Of a DNA stretch of 64,000 bases, positions 13,068-24,538 are shown piece by piece. The notes beneath the pieces were generated by a model. The model searched no databases and was not told the DNA's origin. It saw nothing but the letters and a program-made list of their open reading frames with translations. Every line of letters starts with the position of its first letter. Within the stretch, counting starts at the first letter, position 1. This stretch comes from Plotosus lineatus (Eukaryota > Chordata > Actinopteri > Siluriformes > Plotosidae). The position numbers and the translations under genes are program-made. The stretch covers positions 12,724,466-12,788,465 of the forward strand of contig CM045746.1 in the NCBI GenBank assembly GCA_024760905.1. Direction: 5' to 3'.

Positions 13068-13359
13068 GGGGGGTAGTCTGTTGGGTTTTTACACCCGAGC
13101 CTAGTGGCTTAGCCTAGTGGCTCATCAGGCCGGTACTTATCCCCGGTTTCTGTAGCATTAAGCGACCAGGAGTTCAACTCCACCTGGATGGGATGCTAGT
13201 CCATCACAGGTTACCTTCCCAGTATATTTTTACTGGTACCCATTTATACTGCTGGGTGAACAGAGTCACACTTGTGGTTGAGACCTTGTCCAGGGGTCTT
13301 AGCACAGTGAGGGTCTCAGTGGGCTTCGAACTCACAACCTCCCGATCATGAGGCCCCAT
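13068..13359 (-). mobile_element. SINE-T, inserted in hAT copy 2
   Basis: Minus-strand copy with tail near 13090, body TATACTGCTGGGTGAACAG on the plus strand, and head near 13330-13359. Duplications CTGACTGATGTAT (13055-13067) and CTGACTGACGTAT (13360-13372) differ at one base. Confidence 0.88.
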
Positions 13360-13483
13360 CTGACTGACGTATACGTACATGTATATGTGTATATAATATC
13401 AATAAATACATATTCAATACTATAAATGCTTATAATAACGATTAAACGTTCAAAAATAATGCATAAGATGTAAATAAAACAAA

Positions 13484-13507
13484 TACACACACACACACAC
13501 ACACACA
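13484..13507. repeat. (AC)n microsatellite
   Basis: Short AC tract inside the TcM-1-derived part of hAT copy 2. The equivalent place in hAT copy 1 has (TG)n in the inverse orientation. Confidence 0.9.
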
Positions 13508-13731
13508 GATGTGCACCTCACATAAAAATGTAAGTGGATGTGATGGGGGGAGTTCATGCATTGTATTGGTTTTGTTCAATTGGTTCATTTTGGCGCCCCA
13601 GTAAAAACAAAGCTGTCTTGAATTTGAAAAAAAAACAAAAAAAAAAAACAAACATATTTTATTTTTCAATAAAAGAGGGTTCGGTGAATAAGCATATGAA
13701 ACTGGTCGGGTTCAGAACCACTGGCCTAGTA

Positions 13732-14140
13732 GTTATTAGCATTTTTTGAAAGAGGACCATATGGTCCTGCTGGGCATGAAAGGGTTATGTTTGTTTAAAA
13801 ACCCTTTAAATCTGGATCCAGATTGTGCAAAATGTTAGGTTTCTTGTCAGGCTAATTCCCATGTGTGCCAAAACCACCACAGGACCAGGACTCGGCCGAA
13901 GTTTAGCCTGATATGTACAGATCAAAGCAGAACAGATTGTGACCCTCTAGTGTGAACAGAGCCTTGAGAATGTACCCCACTTTATTCCATATGAAACACA
14001 AACTATCAGTTCACACAATTCTCAAAAACCCACCCAGTCTCTGCTGTAGTAATAATAGGACAATAGTGAATGTGGGCTATGCACGCTGTCCAATAGGAGT
14101 ACGTTTTGTTCAGTACATCACTCATCTCCTGGCTTCTGTG
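13732..14140. other. No recognised feature
   Basis: No repeat family or coding pattern recognised. It lies directly upstream of the CpG-rich block. Two ATTGG/CCAAT-like boxes (about 14035-14097, for example GTCCAATAGG) are present. Confidence 0.4.
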
Positions 14141-14149
14141 TGCGAGTGA

Positions 14150-14475
14150 GTGAATGTGCGCGCGCGCGCGCGCGCGCGAGACTCCCTGTCCACACGCTCC
14201 GCTGCACACGCGCAGCATCTCTGGAAACAGAGGCAACGCTCGTGCGTTTGAACAGGAACACCGCCTGCACGGCGCTTTCGCTTAAAAAAAAAAAAAAAAG
14301 CAAGAAAGAACGAAAGAAAGAAAGAAAGGGAAGAAGAAAGAAAGAGAAAGGCGAAAGCGTCGCCGTGCTCACGTGAAAAGAGCAGAAAGGGAGCCGCTGC
14401 AGGATTGAATGCCGCCGGTTATCTCTTTATTACCGCGGGATGCGCGCGCGAGGCTGATGTGGGTCAGGTAGGAGA
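14150..14475 (+). promoter_or_regulatory. CpG-rich block, possible promoter and first exon
   Basis: Visible directly: a (GC)n run at 14157-14178, many CpG dinucleotides over about 320 bases in an otherwise CpG-poor window, and CAG|GTAGGA at 14465-14473, which resembles a plus-strand splice donor. A CCAAT-like box lies just upstream at about 14089. There is no convincing TATA box or long ORF. CpG-rich blocks in fish often mark promoters, but a GC-rich repeat would look similar. The strand is inferred only from the donor-like site. Confidence 0.35.
14264..14370. repeat. GC-rich inverted repeat around an A/G-rich loop
   Basis: GCACGGCGCTTTCGC at 14268-14282 pairs with GCGAAAGCGTCGCCGTGC at 14350-14368, with a 2-3 base bulge. 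The loop of about 67 bases is poly-A then GAAA-rich purine sequence. It lies inside the CpG-rich block. Confidence 0.75.
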
Positions 14476-14547
14476 TGCTAGTGCTTTAGGAGAATGCTAA
14501 CTAGCTATTTAAACCAGGAGACTTTCTTTCACCCGGAACAGTTTCAG

Positions 14548-14548
<1 letters not shown>

Positions 14549-14590
<42 letters not shown>
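14549..14590. repeat. (AAT)n microsatellite
   Basis: About 42 bases of AAT trinucleotide repeat. Confidence 0.95.
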
Positions 14591-14591
<1 letters not shown>

Positions 14592-14750
14592 CATACAGTA
14601 TTTATGCATTTATTGTTGTATTGTTCATGAGGGCGGATCAGATTCTCTCTGAATATCCCAACATTTCTCCACTTCTGCTTCATACAACTAGAGCCTTTAG
14701 CATTTAGCATCATTTCTACTTTATTCTCTTTTCCTCTCAGCCTCCGATCT

Positions 14751-14752
14751 CG

Positions 14753-14791
<39 letters not shown>

Positions 14792-14813
14792 CCCTCTCTC
14801 TCTCTCTTTCTGT
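14751..14813. repeat. (CT)n tract, imperfect
   Basis: CT-rich tract with TTT and CCCC interruptions, just before the tetranucleotide satellite. Confidence 0.9.
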
Positions 14814-14888
14814 TAATCTTTTCTCTTAAAAACACTGAGAGACGTTCATATGGAATTAATTAGAAATATGGCTTAATTAAACTATCCG

Positions 14889-16175
<1,287 letters not shown>

Positions 16176-16199
16176 TCTGTTTATTATTTATGTATTTGA

Positions 16200-16880
16200 C
16201 AGTGTATAATAAACTCTCGTTCTTGCGTGTGCTTTCTGGCACCACATGCATTCGTGGCAGGTCTCGTTTGGCTTGTTCCCCTTCACGGGGGAAGATCGTA
16301 GCACACAGTGCCGCAAGCTGACGGCCGTAGATTATTTATTGTCCACACATGACCAGTCAGATTTTGAACACTATTGTTTCCATTCAGTGGTTATGTGTAT
16401 TAAAATAACTCAGGAAAATGTCTTAAATTGGGGAGCATGTCCCAGGCTGTTTTATTCTTTTTACTGTGTCACTACAATTTACCAGCCATTGCTTGTTTTG
16501 TTTGTTTATTTGTGAAGAGCACGTCGTATTTAATACATATTTACGTTTACAACTAAAAGTACACTGTAAGATTCAAATGAATGTAACCAACTACCCTTAC
16601 CTTTCCTTCCTCTCCCTTTCCAATTGTATATCAGAGGCTACGCTGGCCTTCAGCTTTTGTCCAGATATTTACATCCCTTAATTCTTTTTCCTGTGCAAAG
16701 ATGCACAATCCTTCACACTTAGTTTCCAAAATGTTGGTTCTCAAAGCTAATAGCACAGCTACCACCTTGTACGAATTTATCTGTATTCATACGAAAAATA
16801 ACAAAATACGGCAATACGATTCATTCAGACATTAATACAAATTTCAAACTTTCAGGAAAATATGCTCCTTTCAATTTTAT
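16200..16880. other. No recognised feature
   Basis: Mixed sequence after the satellite. No ORF resembles a known domain and there is no internal repetition. Confidence 0.4.
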
Positions 16881-16899
16881 TTGTCAATATTTTATCAAT

Positions 16900-17256
16900 G
16901 TCTGTCTTCGTTTCGGCTTTTTCCCTTTTTTACTCGGGAGTCGCCACAGCGAATCATCTGATTAGCACGTTTGATTTGGCAGAGGTTTGTACGTCGGATG
17001 CCCTTCCTGTCACAACCTTTTTTTTAGCAAGGGACAGAAACACGCTGACGACTTTGCAGCTACTCTTTACGAAAGTCAGCAATGGTTCTTTTACATGAAC
17101 CTCTCACCATAGACAGTGAGAGACATGGCCCGCCTTTGATAACCCAGTTAGCTGCACTGGGGGGGACAGTGACAACCTTGTGGAGAGTGAGACTCGAACC
17201 CCCAACCTTTGGATCAGCGATCCAGCGCCCTATACCACTAGCCCACCACTGCCCCC
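16900..17256 (-). mobile_element. SINE-B, full length
   Basis: Best-delimited SINE-B. Exact 18-bp duplications flank it at 16882-16899 and 17257-17274 (TGTCAATATTTTATCAAT). On the minus strand it starts GGGGGCAGTGGTGGGCTAG with an A-box-like region and the B-box-like GGGTTCGAGTCTC. A body follows (CAGCTAACTGGGTTATCAAA), then a segment matching the RTE 5' region (16978-17018) and the RTE-like 3' tail (16908-16965, GTGGCGACTCCCGAG on the minus strand). It ends in (GACA)n. Confidence 0.93.
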
Positions 17257-17435
17257 TGTCAATATTTTATCAATAATTCTGATTAATTGGATCAAATTCG
17301 ATCCGTGTTTACCTTCCTGGAAAAGCCAAGTCTTGCGATAATCTCACGGGATGTTACTGTTGTATTTTACCACGTGATTCATTAATCGGTCAATTTCCAT
17401 GAATTAGCGGTTATCTTACATACACGCCATGGTAA

Positions 17436-17672
17436 CCAGAGCCAATTATTGAATGGTTGTGGGAAACCCAAAATAGCAAAAAAAGAAAGCTAGAATTTCT
17501 ATTGGAATATTCAACAACTTATCCATTTATTAAGAATCATGACAGATACACGACCTTTTGCACAATGTGCAATGTGAAATTTCGCATCGCACATTCAGGC
17601 ATTTCTGATATTAAAACGCATATAAAGGGAAGCAGACGTAACCAGCTAGCGACCGGTTTGCTTACTTTATAA
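17436..17672 (+). CDS. BED/TTF-type zinc-finger ORF, partial
   Basis: Open frame with no ATG, beginning after a stop at 17433-17435 and ending at TAA 17670-17672. The protein has a basic patch (SKKRKLEF), then YPFIKNHDRYTTFCTMC, and VKFRIAHSGISDIKTHIKG. This gives the C-x2-C ... H-x8-H arrangement typical of the BED-like finger that begins many hAT-type transposases and some host genes derived from them. It stops about 15 residues after the last histidine, so no catalytic domain follows. A CAG at 17437-17439 could serve as an acceptor, so a single exon is possible. It is equally likely to be a transposase remnant between two SINE-B copies. Function is not claimed. Confidence 0.45.
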   Translation, partial: PEPIIEWLWETQNSKKRKLEFLLEYSTTYPFIKNHDRYTTFCTMCNVKFRIAHSGISDIKTHIKGSRRNQLATGLLTL

Positions 17673-17871
17673 CTTTTTTCTTGTCCTGAACTCTCTTACT
17701 TGATATTTGTAAATGCTGATATCAAATATCATTCTGGATCATACCTAATATAAAAATAAATATGCAATATATAGTAATAATTATCACATATTGTATTTTA
17801 TAACACCAGTAGAATTATGTCAAATAAACATGGTTTTCTCAGATATGCTGTTGTTTCATTGAGATGAGATG

Positions 17872-18208
17872 AGTTTTCCTTTTGGCTTTTTCCCCTTTTC
17901 AGGGGTCGCCACAGCGAATGATTTACACGTTTTATTTGGCATAGGTTTTTCAGATGCCTTTCCTGACACAACCCTGTAGCAAGGGACAGAAAGAAGCTGA
18001 CGGCTTTGCAGCTACTCTTTACAAAAGTCAGCCATGGTTCTTTTACATGCCTCTCATCATAGAAAGTGAGAGACATGGCCGGCCTTTGATAGCCCAGTTA
18101 GCTGCATTTGGGGGGGACAGTGACAACCTTGAGGAGAGTGGGACTCGAACCCCCAACCTTCGGCTCAGTGATCCAGCACCCTATACAACTGGACCACCAC
18201 TGCCCCTG
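17872..18208 (-). mobile_element. SINE-B, full length
   Basis: Minus-strand copy. The head starts GGGGCAGTGGTGGTCCAG at about 18207. The body has TAGCCCAGTTAGCTGCA on the plus strand, and the RTE-derived 3' part is at 17875-17985. A clear target duplication was not found. Confidence 0.9.
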
Positions 18209-18911
18209 CATCCAAATTGCAGTAAAATTTGACAAAGTTAACATGTATGTCCATATACGGAATTTTGTGGAATCCTAATTTGAGTGCTAATTTTGTCTAT
18301 TACGAATACAAATTTTCAGCTCAAAATACTAATTTTTCATTTATCGATTACAAAATGGTACTTTTCTGGGTTGGCAGCCCTGTAATAGTCATTGGATTCG
18401 TTTTCTTTTCTTTTTTCACACTTCGTCCTCTGCTTACTTTTCACATTTATGCTCCAACTTGTAAAAATACAGAATCCACTTTCTAGAAGTTTGTCTCTTT
18501 TTTGGGTAACTGGACTATACTGTGTCTTCCTTGTGGAAAACAACTGGCCCCCCCCTAGTCTACTTCTGATAATATTTCCCGATGAATTGCACATGGCACC
18601 GCGTTAATATTATGGAGCAAATTTTTAGGAAAATTTTGAATACATGGATTGGAGAGTCCTTTCATGGATGTTAAAAAATGTCTGCTTACACAAAACTTCA
18701 CTCCATCATTGAGAAGAGATTTTTTTTTTTTTTGCTGCTGTGTGACACAACATCAAAAGCAAATTGCTTCAGTGCTCAGCTCTTGGTGCTTGAATAGCTG
18801 CCCCACATGTTTCCAGCTTAAAAATCTGTGAACAACAACACGCTGGTTCCCTATAGCAGGACCGTGGAGCTTTTATTGCCATTCTGTCACCTGCAAAGCG
18901 TAGCGGATACT

Positions 18912-19085
18912 GTTTTCACAGGTTGTTTGTTGGTGCCACTGTTCCTGTTAACACTCCAGCAGTGTGGGTTCTTTATTGATTTATTTTATATTTGTTAAGT
19001 GGTCCCTATGGCACATCTTACCAGCCGTAACTGGGTCACCTTGACCTATTTGTCAAGGTCATAGAGGTCAATTCATCAAAAAAAA
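18912..19085 (+). repeat. Unclassified repeat R1, copy 1
   Basis: GTTTTCACAG, TTGATTTATTTTATATTT and GTCCCTATGGCAC occur in the same order as in 28458-28625. Both end in AGAGGTCAATTCA followed by A-rich sequence. The pair is diverged. No coding or terminal structure was recognised. Confidence 0.55.
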
Positions 19086-19396
19086 AAAGAGGATGCAGAT
19101 CAGTTTCCAATTCATTCTGTTACGCCTAATGTCATGGTCTTCACACCTTTTGCAACTGGGTTACCTTGACCTAATTTCAAGGTCACAGGGGCCACTTGAA
19201 ATATGCACATGGCCATGTAAAACATCAGATACTGTATATCAAAGATATCAAAAGATTTGTTTGTCATTTATATCAGATATACCTGTGGACATTCCTGTTA
19301 TGCTTTTACAAAAAAAACATGATTTTAAGTATGCAATTAACCACGTGGAGGATAAATCTAGTGTTCTGTGACAAGAACACATTTCTATTTACTATA

Positions 19397-20260
19397 CACT
19401 CCGCTCCATAATTATTTGCACCCCTGGATAAGATGTGATTTTAGCTTCTAAAAAAAATCAGTTTTTTTCCTTAATAGTATCGGACCACAATGAAAAAAGG
19501 AGGAAAACCTAACTTTTAATTCAAGTGCATTTATTCCGTGGGGAAAAACCCACGTTAAGAAATAATTATTTTATATTAAATCATGTGTACCACAATTATT
19601 AGCACCCCTGAAGTTACTACTTTGTAAACCGCCTTTTACCAACAAAACATCACATAATTTTCACCTATAATGTTTCACAGGATGGGAGAATACAAAAAGA
19701 GGGATCTTGAACCATTCCTCTCTGCATAATTTCTCTAAATCATCCAGCGACCTGGGCCCTCTCCTCTGCACTCTCCTCTTCAGCTCACTCCACTGGGTTT
19801 CAATGGGGTTGAGGTCTGGAGACTGAGGTGGACATGGGAGGAGCTTAATTCTGTGTCTGGTAAACCATTTCTGTGTAGATTTGGCCACATGTTTAGGGTC
19901 ATTATCTTGCTGAAAGACCCAACAACCCAGCTTCAGCTTTCAGGCAGAAGCCACTAGATTTTGATTTGAAATGTCCTGGTATTTTAAAGCATTCATGATG
20001 CCATGCACCCTAACAAGGTTCCCCACGGGCCACTGGAAGAGAAACAGGCCCACAACATCACTGATCCTCCCCCATACTTCACAGCGGGCATGAGGTGCTT
20101 TCCTGCCTGCTCTTCTTTTGTATTCCACCAGATGTGCTGAGAGAGTTTGTTGCCAAAAGCTCTATCCTGGTGTCATCTGACCAGAGCACATGTTTCCAGT
20201 TGAAGTCCCAGTAGTGTTTAGTGAACTCCAAAAGTTTGCGTTTATGATTGCAAGTGAGAG
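19397..20260 (-). mobile_element. Tc1-like transposon with IR/DR end, truncated
   Basis: The left end begins CACTCCGCTCCATAATT after a TA (19395-19396). Two direct repeats, CCATAATTATTTGCACCCCT (19406-19425) and CCACAATTATTAGCACCCCT (19590-19609), lie 184 bases apart. This is the IR/DR arrangement known from fish Tc1 elements. The other end is absent because a SINE-A begins at about 20260. Confidence 0.88.
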
Positions 20261-20267
20261 GTGGCAT
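19661..20267 (-). pseudogene. Tc1 transposase, C-terminal two thirds, decayed
   Basis: Read on the minus strand, the frames give HVLWSDDTRIE (first catalytic Asp) near 20180 and VHGIMNALKYQDI near 19985. [11 protein letters not shown] (second Asp) lies near 19910, and [17 protein letters not shown] (third acidic residue, Glu) near 19800. This is the DDE triad of Tc1/mariner transposases, which cut and reinsert DNA at TA. Frames change at least twice (near 20100 and 19940), and the N-terminal DNA-binding domain is missing. The catalytic motifs survive although the gene is dead. Confidence 0.9.
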
Positions 20268-20604
20268 GGTGGCATAGTGGTTAGTACTTCTGCCTCACAG
20301 CAAGAAGGTCCTGGGTTCGATTCCCAGCTCAGGTGCTTTGGTTCAGAGTTTGCCTGTTATTTCTGTGCTTGCATGGGCCTCTCTGGGTACTCTGGTTTCC
20401 TCCCACAGTCCAAAAACATTTACAGTAGGTTAGTTGGCTGTTCCAAATCACCCTTAGGTGTGAGTGTGAGCATATATGGTTGTGAGTGTTGGCCCTGCAA
20501 TGACCTGACGAGCTGTTCAGGGTGTAACCTGCCCTTGCCCAGAGTCGGCTAAGATGAGTTTCAGCCTCCCTGCAACCCTAATTAGGATTAAGCAGTTCAG
20601 AAGG
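20260..20604 (+). mobile_element. SINE-A, full length, best-preserved copy
   Basis: Head GGTGGCATGGTGGCATAGTG (A-box like) and GGGTTCGATTCCC (B box). The body has GTTTCCTCCCACAGTCC and GGTTAGTTGGCTGTTCC. The tail shows GACGAGCTGTTCAGGGTG, CTAATTAGGATTAAGCAG and GTGAATGTGAA. It truncates the Tc1 element. The head supports a tRNA origin and transcription by RNA polymerase III. The partner LINE is probably L2-like, from general knowledge of such tails rather than a match here. Confidence 0.92.
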
Positions 20605-20608
20605 TGAA

Positions 20609-21035
20609 TGTGAACATCGTCTCTGTGATCTTTGTGTTTACACTGTTTTGCGGACTTTTGTAACCCTAAGCAAATATGGTTGTTTAGAAGCGTAAGCCTA
20701 CTAGCATGGGTGCAAGTTTTCCGGCATATGCCGGAATTTAAGGTTTTCCCAAGACTGAATTAACTATCTGCTCGGATCAACGCAATCTACCATGCATACA
20801 CAGTTAAGCAAAGAGTTGTAAAATGAATGAAAACCTGAATCCAGAAAAGAAAGAGAACTCTCCGCTCTGCTGGTGATTCACATCAGTGCAAGCTGAGTAC
20901 TAAACAAGTATTCAATGGCACCCTTGCCCTACCGGAAGTCTGTACAACCCGCGTTTGTCTCAAGCACAAGCACGTGAACTACTTTCGGTGGAGCACCTCA
21001 CATATTGTAAAGTGACTCGGCTCAGCTTCATGTAA
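20609..21035 (-). mobile_element. TcM-6 internal part, inverted copy
   Basis: Reverse complement of much of 21940-22180. It shares GCGGACTTTTGTAACCC, GGTGATTCACATCAGTGC and GAACTACTTTCGG. About 130 bases of unrelated sequence (near 20690-20860) interrupt the match. Confidence 0.7.
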
Positions 21036-21156
21036 AGTGATTCGACTCAGCTTCATGTAAAATGACCATCCGTCTACCATCGGAACCATTTACAAGCAGA
21101 AAGATCGCATCATAGAGAATGATAAAGATTATATTTGATACTGTATTTCATATTTC

Positions 21157-21442
21157 ATCCCAGCCAACTCAGGGTGAGGGCAGAGTACACCCTGGACAGC
21201 TCGCCAGGCCATCGCAGGGCGGAAGCACGCTGACGGCTTTGCAGCCTACTCTTTACGAAAGTCAGCAATGGTTCTTTTACATGCCTCACACCATAGAGAG
21301 TGAGAGACATGGCCGGCCTTTGATAACCCAGTTAGCTGCACTGGGGGGGGACAGTGACAACCTTGTGGAGAGTGGGACTCGAACCCCCAACCTTTTTGGA
21401 TCAGTGATCCGGCGCCTTATACCACTAGACCACCACTGCCCC
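21157..21442 (-). mobile_element. SINE-C, 3'-truncated
   Basis: Minus-strand copy. The head starts GGGGCAGTGGTGGTCTAG at 21442, followed by the full SINE-B front half. It switches to the SINE-A tail around 21215-21225 (CGATGGCCTGGCGAGCTG on the minus strand). The final part of the tail is missing. Confidence 0.88.
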
Positions 21443-21642
21443 TCTGATTAGAATGTATCTATTTGAAATTATTTTGCTTGAATTTAATTTATTTTAAATT
21501 AATGTTAATATTATTTGATATATTTGATATTATTTTACAATGTTATGTTTATAATAATTGATTTAAGGATGTTTTATGAGACACGGAAATGGTATTTATG
21601 GATGTATAGTACAGTATGAACGTCATACGTCACTGGAACATA

Positions 21643-21727
21643 CAGTAACAACTTCCTTTTTTTTTTTTCAACTTACGTTCGGCCGTTCAGAACCAAACAA
21701 AAACGTAAGTTGTGGCGCGTCTGTATG
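21643..21727. mobile_element. TcM-6 short deletion derivative
   Basis: About 85 bases from TACAGTAACAACTTCC to CGTAAGTTGTGGCGCGTCTG. Both ends resemble the TcM-6 termini, with almost no interior. Confidence 0.6.
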
Positions 21728-21827
21728 TATTTAACATAATATCAACATTGTAAAAATAACACTTTTTTATTCGACAAATTTTACACCCGCAGAATCAGTA
21801 CAATCTCCCAACTATGCATTTAATGTA

Positions 21828-22290
21828 CAGACGCTCCCCGACTTACGCTTTTAATTGGTTCCGGACGGCCGAACGTAAGTTGAAAGTGAACGTAAGATGT
21901 TATAGTGACGTATGATGTATGACGTAAGACGCACATATTGTACTATATGTGAGGCGCTCGATACCGAAAGTAGTGTACTTGCGAAAGTAGTGTACTTGCG
22001 AAAGTAGTGTACTTGCTGTGGGTTATACGGACTTCCGGTCTTTTAAGTGCGCAAGGGTGCCGTTGAATTAGTTTAGAACACAGCCTGCACTGATGTGAAT
22101 CACCAACCGTATTTGCTTAGGGTTACAAAAGTCCGCAAAACAGAGTAAACACAAAGATCACAGACACAACGTCTTAACACAAGGGTAACATGCTATATAA
22201 TTGAGATCAGCGTACTACGTAGGTACGTCTAAACTCAAAATTTGACTTTTTTTTTTTTTGAAAAGATGAACGTAAGTTGGGGAGCGTCTG
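21828..22290 (+). mobile_element. TcM-6 TA-target transposon
   Basis: Termini CAGACGCTCCCCGACTTACG and CGTAAGTTGGGGAGCGTCTG are perfect inverted repeats flanked by TA (21826-21827 and 22291-22292). The element is 463 bases long and non-coding. It holds three exact tandem copies of CGAAAGTAGTGTACTTG at 21965-22015. Confidence 0.9.
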
Positions 22291-22292
22291 TA

Positions 22293-23270
22293 ATCGTAAT
22301 AAGACAATGTATACATATATTGGAAGTATAAGGGAATATTTCAATACATTTATATCACTTTCTTAAGATGATTGATACGCAACCAGGAAAACAGTGTAAA
22401 TCTACTGATGTATTTTTGTAATTCTGTCTACTTATTTGAATATCTCAAACATGATGCAAGCTAAATGATATAGCTGGACTTTAATAAGCATATAGAAAAT
22501 GGACATAACTGGGGCTATGAACACGACAACCATTTATTTAATAAGTTAAATCTTGCTTTTAAAACTGTTATTTCTATTATATTTTAAATACAGTATATAC
22601 ATATGTATAATGCAATAGGATGTGAAAATGTGTCATTATTTCAATTGCGTACAGTATTTTCAAATTTTAGTGGAAAAGCATAACAACAACTAACAAGACT
22701 ATATGTGAAGAAAATATACATTTATAATTGTGTTTTTTTTTCTGTCAATGAAGGTCTTTTATTAAAACTCTGCTGCAAATGAAGCTTTTATAGTTATGGA
22801 GAACAGTTTTATTAATGTAATCATGCCAAGAAAATAAGTTTTATTGTTATGGGATACAGACACTACAAAGACACTTTTGACTAAACTGTACTCTGATTAT
22901 TTAAAGTTTGACTGGCCATCTTTGGTAAATTAAGCGGGTAGCAATGGTGTAGAAAACTAGATTAATTTCAGATTTATAAACTACATGGAATAACCCACAC
23001 TGCACTATATTTTTTCTTTTTGCAATACAATATTTCACTTCTTAAAATTGAACAAAAGTTTTTTTTATTGAACAGATAAAAGTGCCATTTACATTTTAGT
23101 TTTTTTAATAATCTGTAAAAAGGAATTACTGTTAAACAACTGTTTTCTGTGATTGGGAAAAAAAAGATTTTAAATGCTTTTTATATAACAAAACATATTT
23201 TTACATTTTTCACTTAAAAATGTTTTTATTTTTTCAAAACTATTTCCAAAACCTGTCATTTATGTTGGAT
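22293..23270. other. AT-rich region without recognised features
   Basis: Nearly 1 kb with low GC and no ORF of interest. No family match was noticed. Confidence 0.5.
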
Positions 23271-23271
23271 G

Positions 23272-23273
<2 letters not shown>

Positions 23274-23339
<66 letters not shown>
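23274..23339. repeat. (AT)n microsatellite
   Basis: About 64 bases of AT. Confidence 0.95.
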
Positions 23340-23341
<2 letters not shown>

Positions 23342-23922
23342 CAATTGAGCATTTTGTATTGTAAAAGTTTTACTTAATACCTCAGACCAGTGTATTTTCT
23401 TTCTGATTGCAGCATCCACCCTTTGCAAAAGAAGACATTTTTTGGCGCATAAATAGCAATATTTCTGGATACAGGCATCCAATTTCCATGCGGTTTTCAC
23501 CGTTTTATTCAGTAAGCTGCCATCTTTCTATTAGGTAACATTATTAGGACACATTGTATAATACAATGCTTTATACAGACCTATAACATAAAACCTTAAA
23601 TTGTGACGCTCTAATGAATTCATGCTTTTTGTGAATGCGGCTCATGAGTCCAGCATTGTGTGGCATGTCCTCCATAAAAGTCACTGTGAGTGAGTTTGAA
23701 GAAATTATTTTAAAAACAATCAGCGTGACATAACCAAAACCTCTGGCAGAGCTGCTGTTGCAATAAGCTGCATCCTCAGGTTTAAGAATTCAACGGCACT
23801 GTGGCATAGGTTAAAAAAATATCTTTTAAAAATGTCAGACTGGGATTTTTAGTCAACCTGAATGAAATTAAGCCAATGAGAAAAAACAAACAATTACACG
23901 CGTTAATAGAGGGTTATCTACA

Positions 23923-24102
<180 letters not shown>

Positions 24103-24485
24103 CAGGTATCCCTCGCAACTTAGCGCTTCAATTCATGTGGCTTCAGTGCATTGCAGTTTTTAAAATAAATAAATAACTAAATATTCATCAAATTAAAAAA
24201 TAAGGAAATTAAGGAAGAATAGGGGAAAAAGTTAAAGAAAATGCCATAAAAACAAGGCCAATTATGCAAAAAACCCTAAACCAACACAAAACAAAAACAA
24301 CCCAAACTCTCCCAACAAAACTACTTACATTGTTGCATCTGTGTGTGCACGCGTGTGTGTGTCGTCTTCTTCTCATGCAATACCTTCTGTATGTGTGTGT
24401 ATTTATATTTTATTTACCCATTACATTATTTTTGAATGCTTAATTGTTATTATAAGCATTTATAGCATTGTATATGTATTTATTG

Positions 24486-24538
<53 letters not shown>

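Larger units (their letters stand above)
12689..13723. mobile_element. hAT non-autonomous element, copy 2
   Basis: Opposite orientation to the 3.4-kb copy. It starts CAGTGGTTCGTAACCTGGG and ends GGTTCAGAACCACTG. Flanks GTCTGGTA and GCCTAGTA match at 6 of 8 positions, as expected for an aged hAT target duplication. The interior again contains the TcM-1 right half in inverted order (13375-13530), so both hAT copies descend from one that already carried it. A SINE-T has inserted at 13068-13359. Confidence 0.88.

Noticed and set aside
16905..17276. ORFs with HDPLPTLYESQQWFFY-like sequence repeated at several loci
   Set aside because: They recur at every SINE-B and SINE-C copy because they are translations of the SINE body, not a protein family.
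20262..20340. Possible true tRNA genes at SINE heads
   Set aside because: A- and B-box-like motifs are present, but cloverleaf pairing is poor and SINE body sequence follows, so these are tRNA-derived SINEs.
23345..23500. Minus-strand ORF with MKTAWKLDACIQKYCYLCAKK
   Set aside because: It looks mildly protein-like but runs into an (AT)n tract, has no recognised motif and no clear splice sites. Evidence is too thin.
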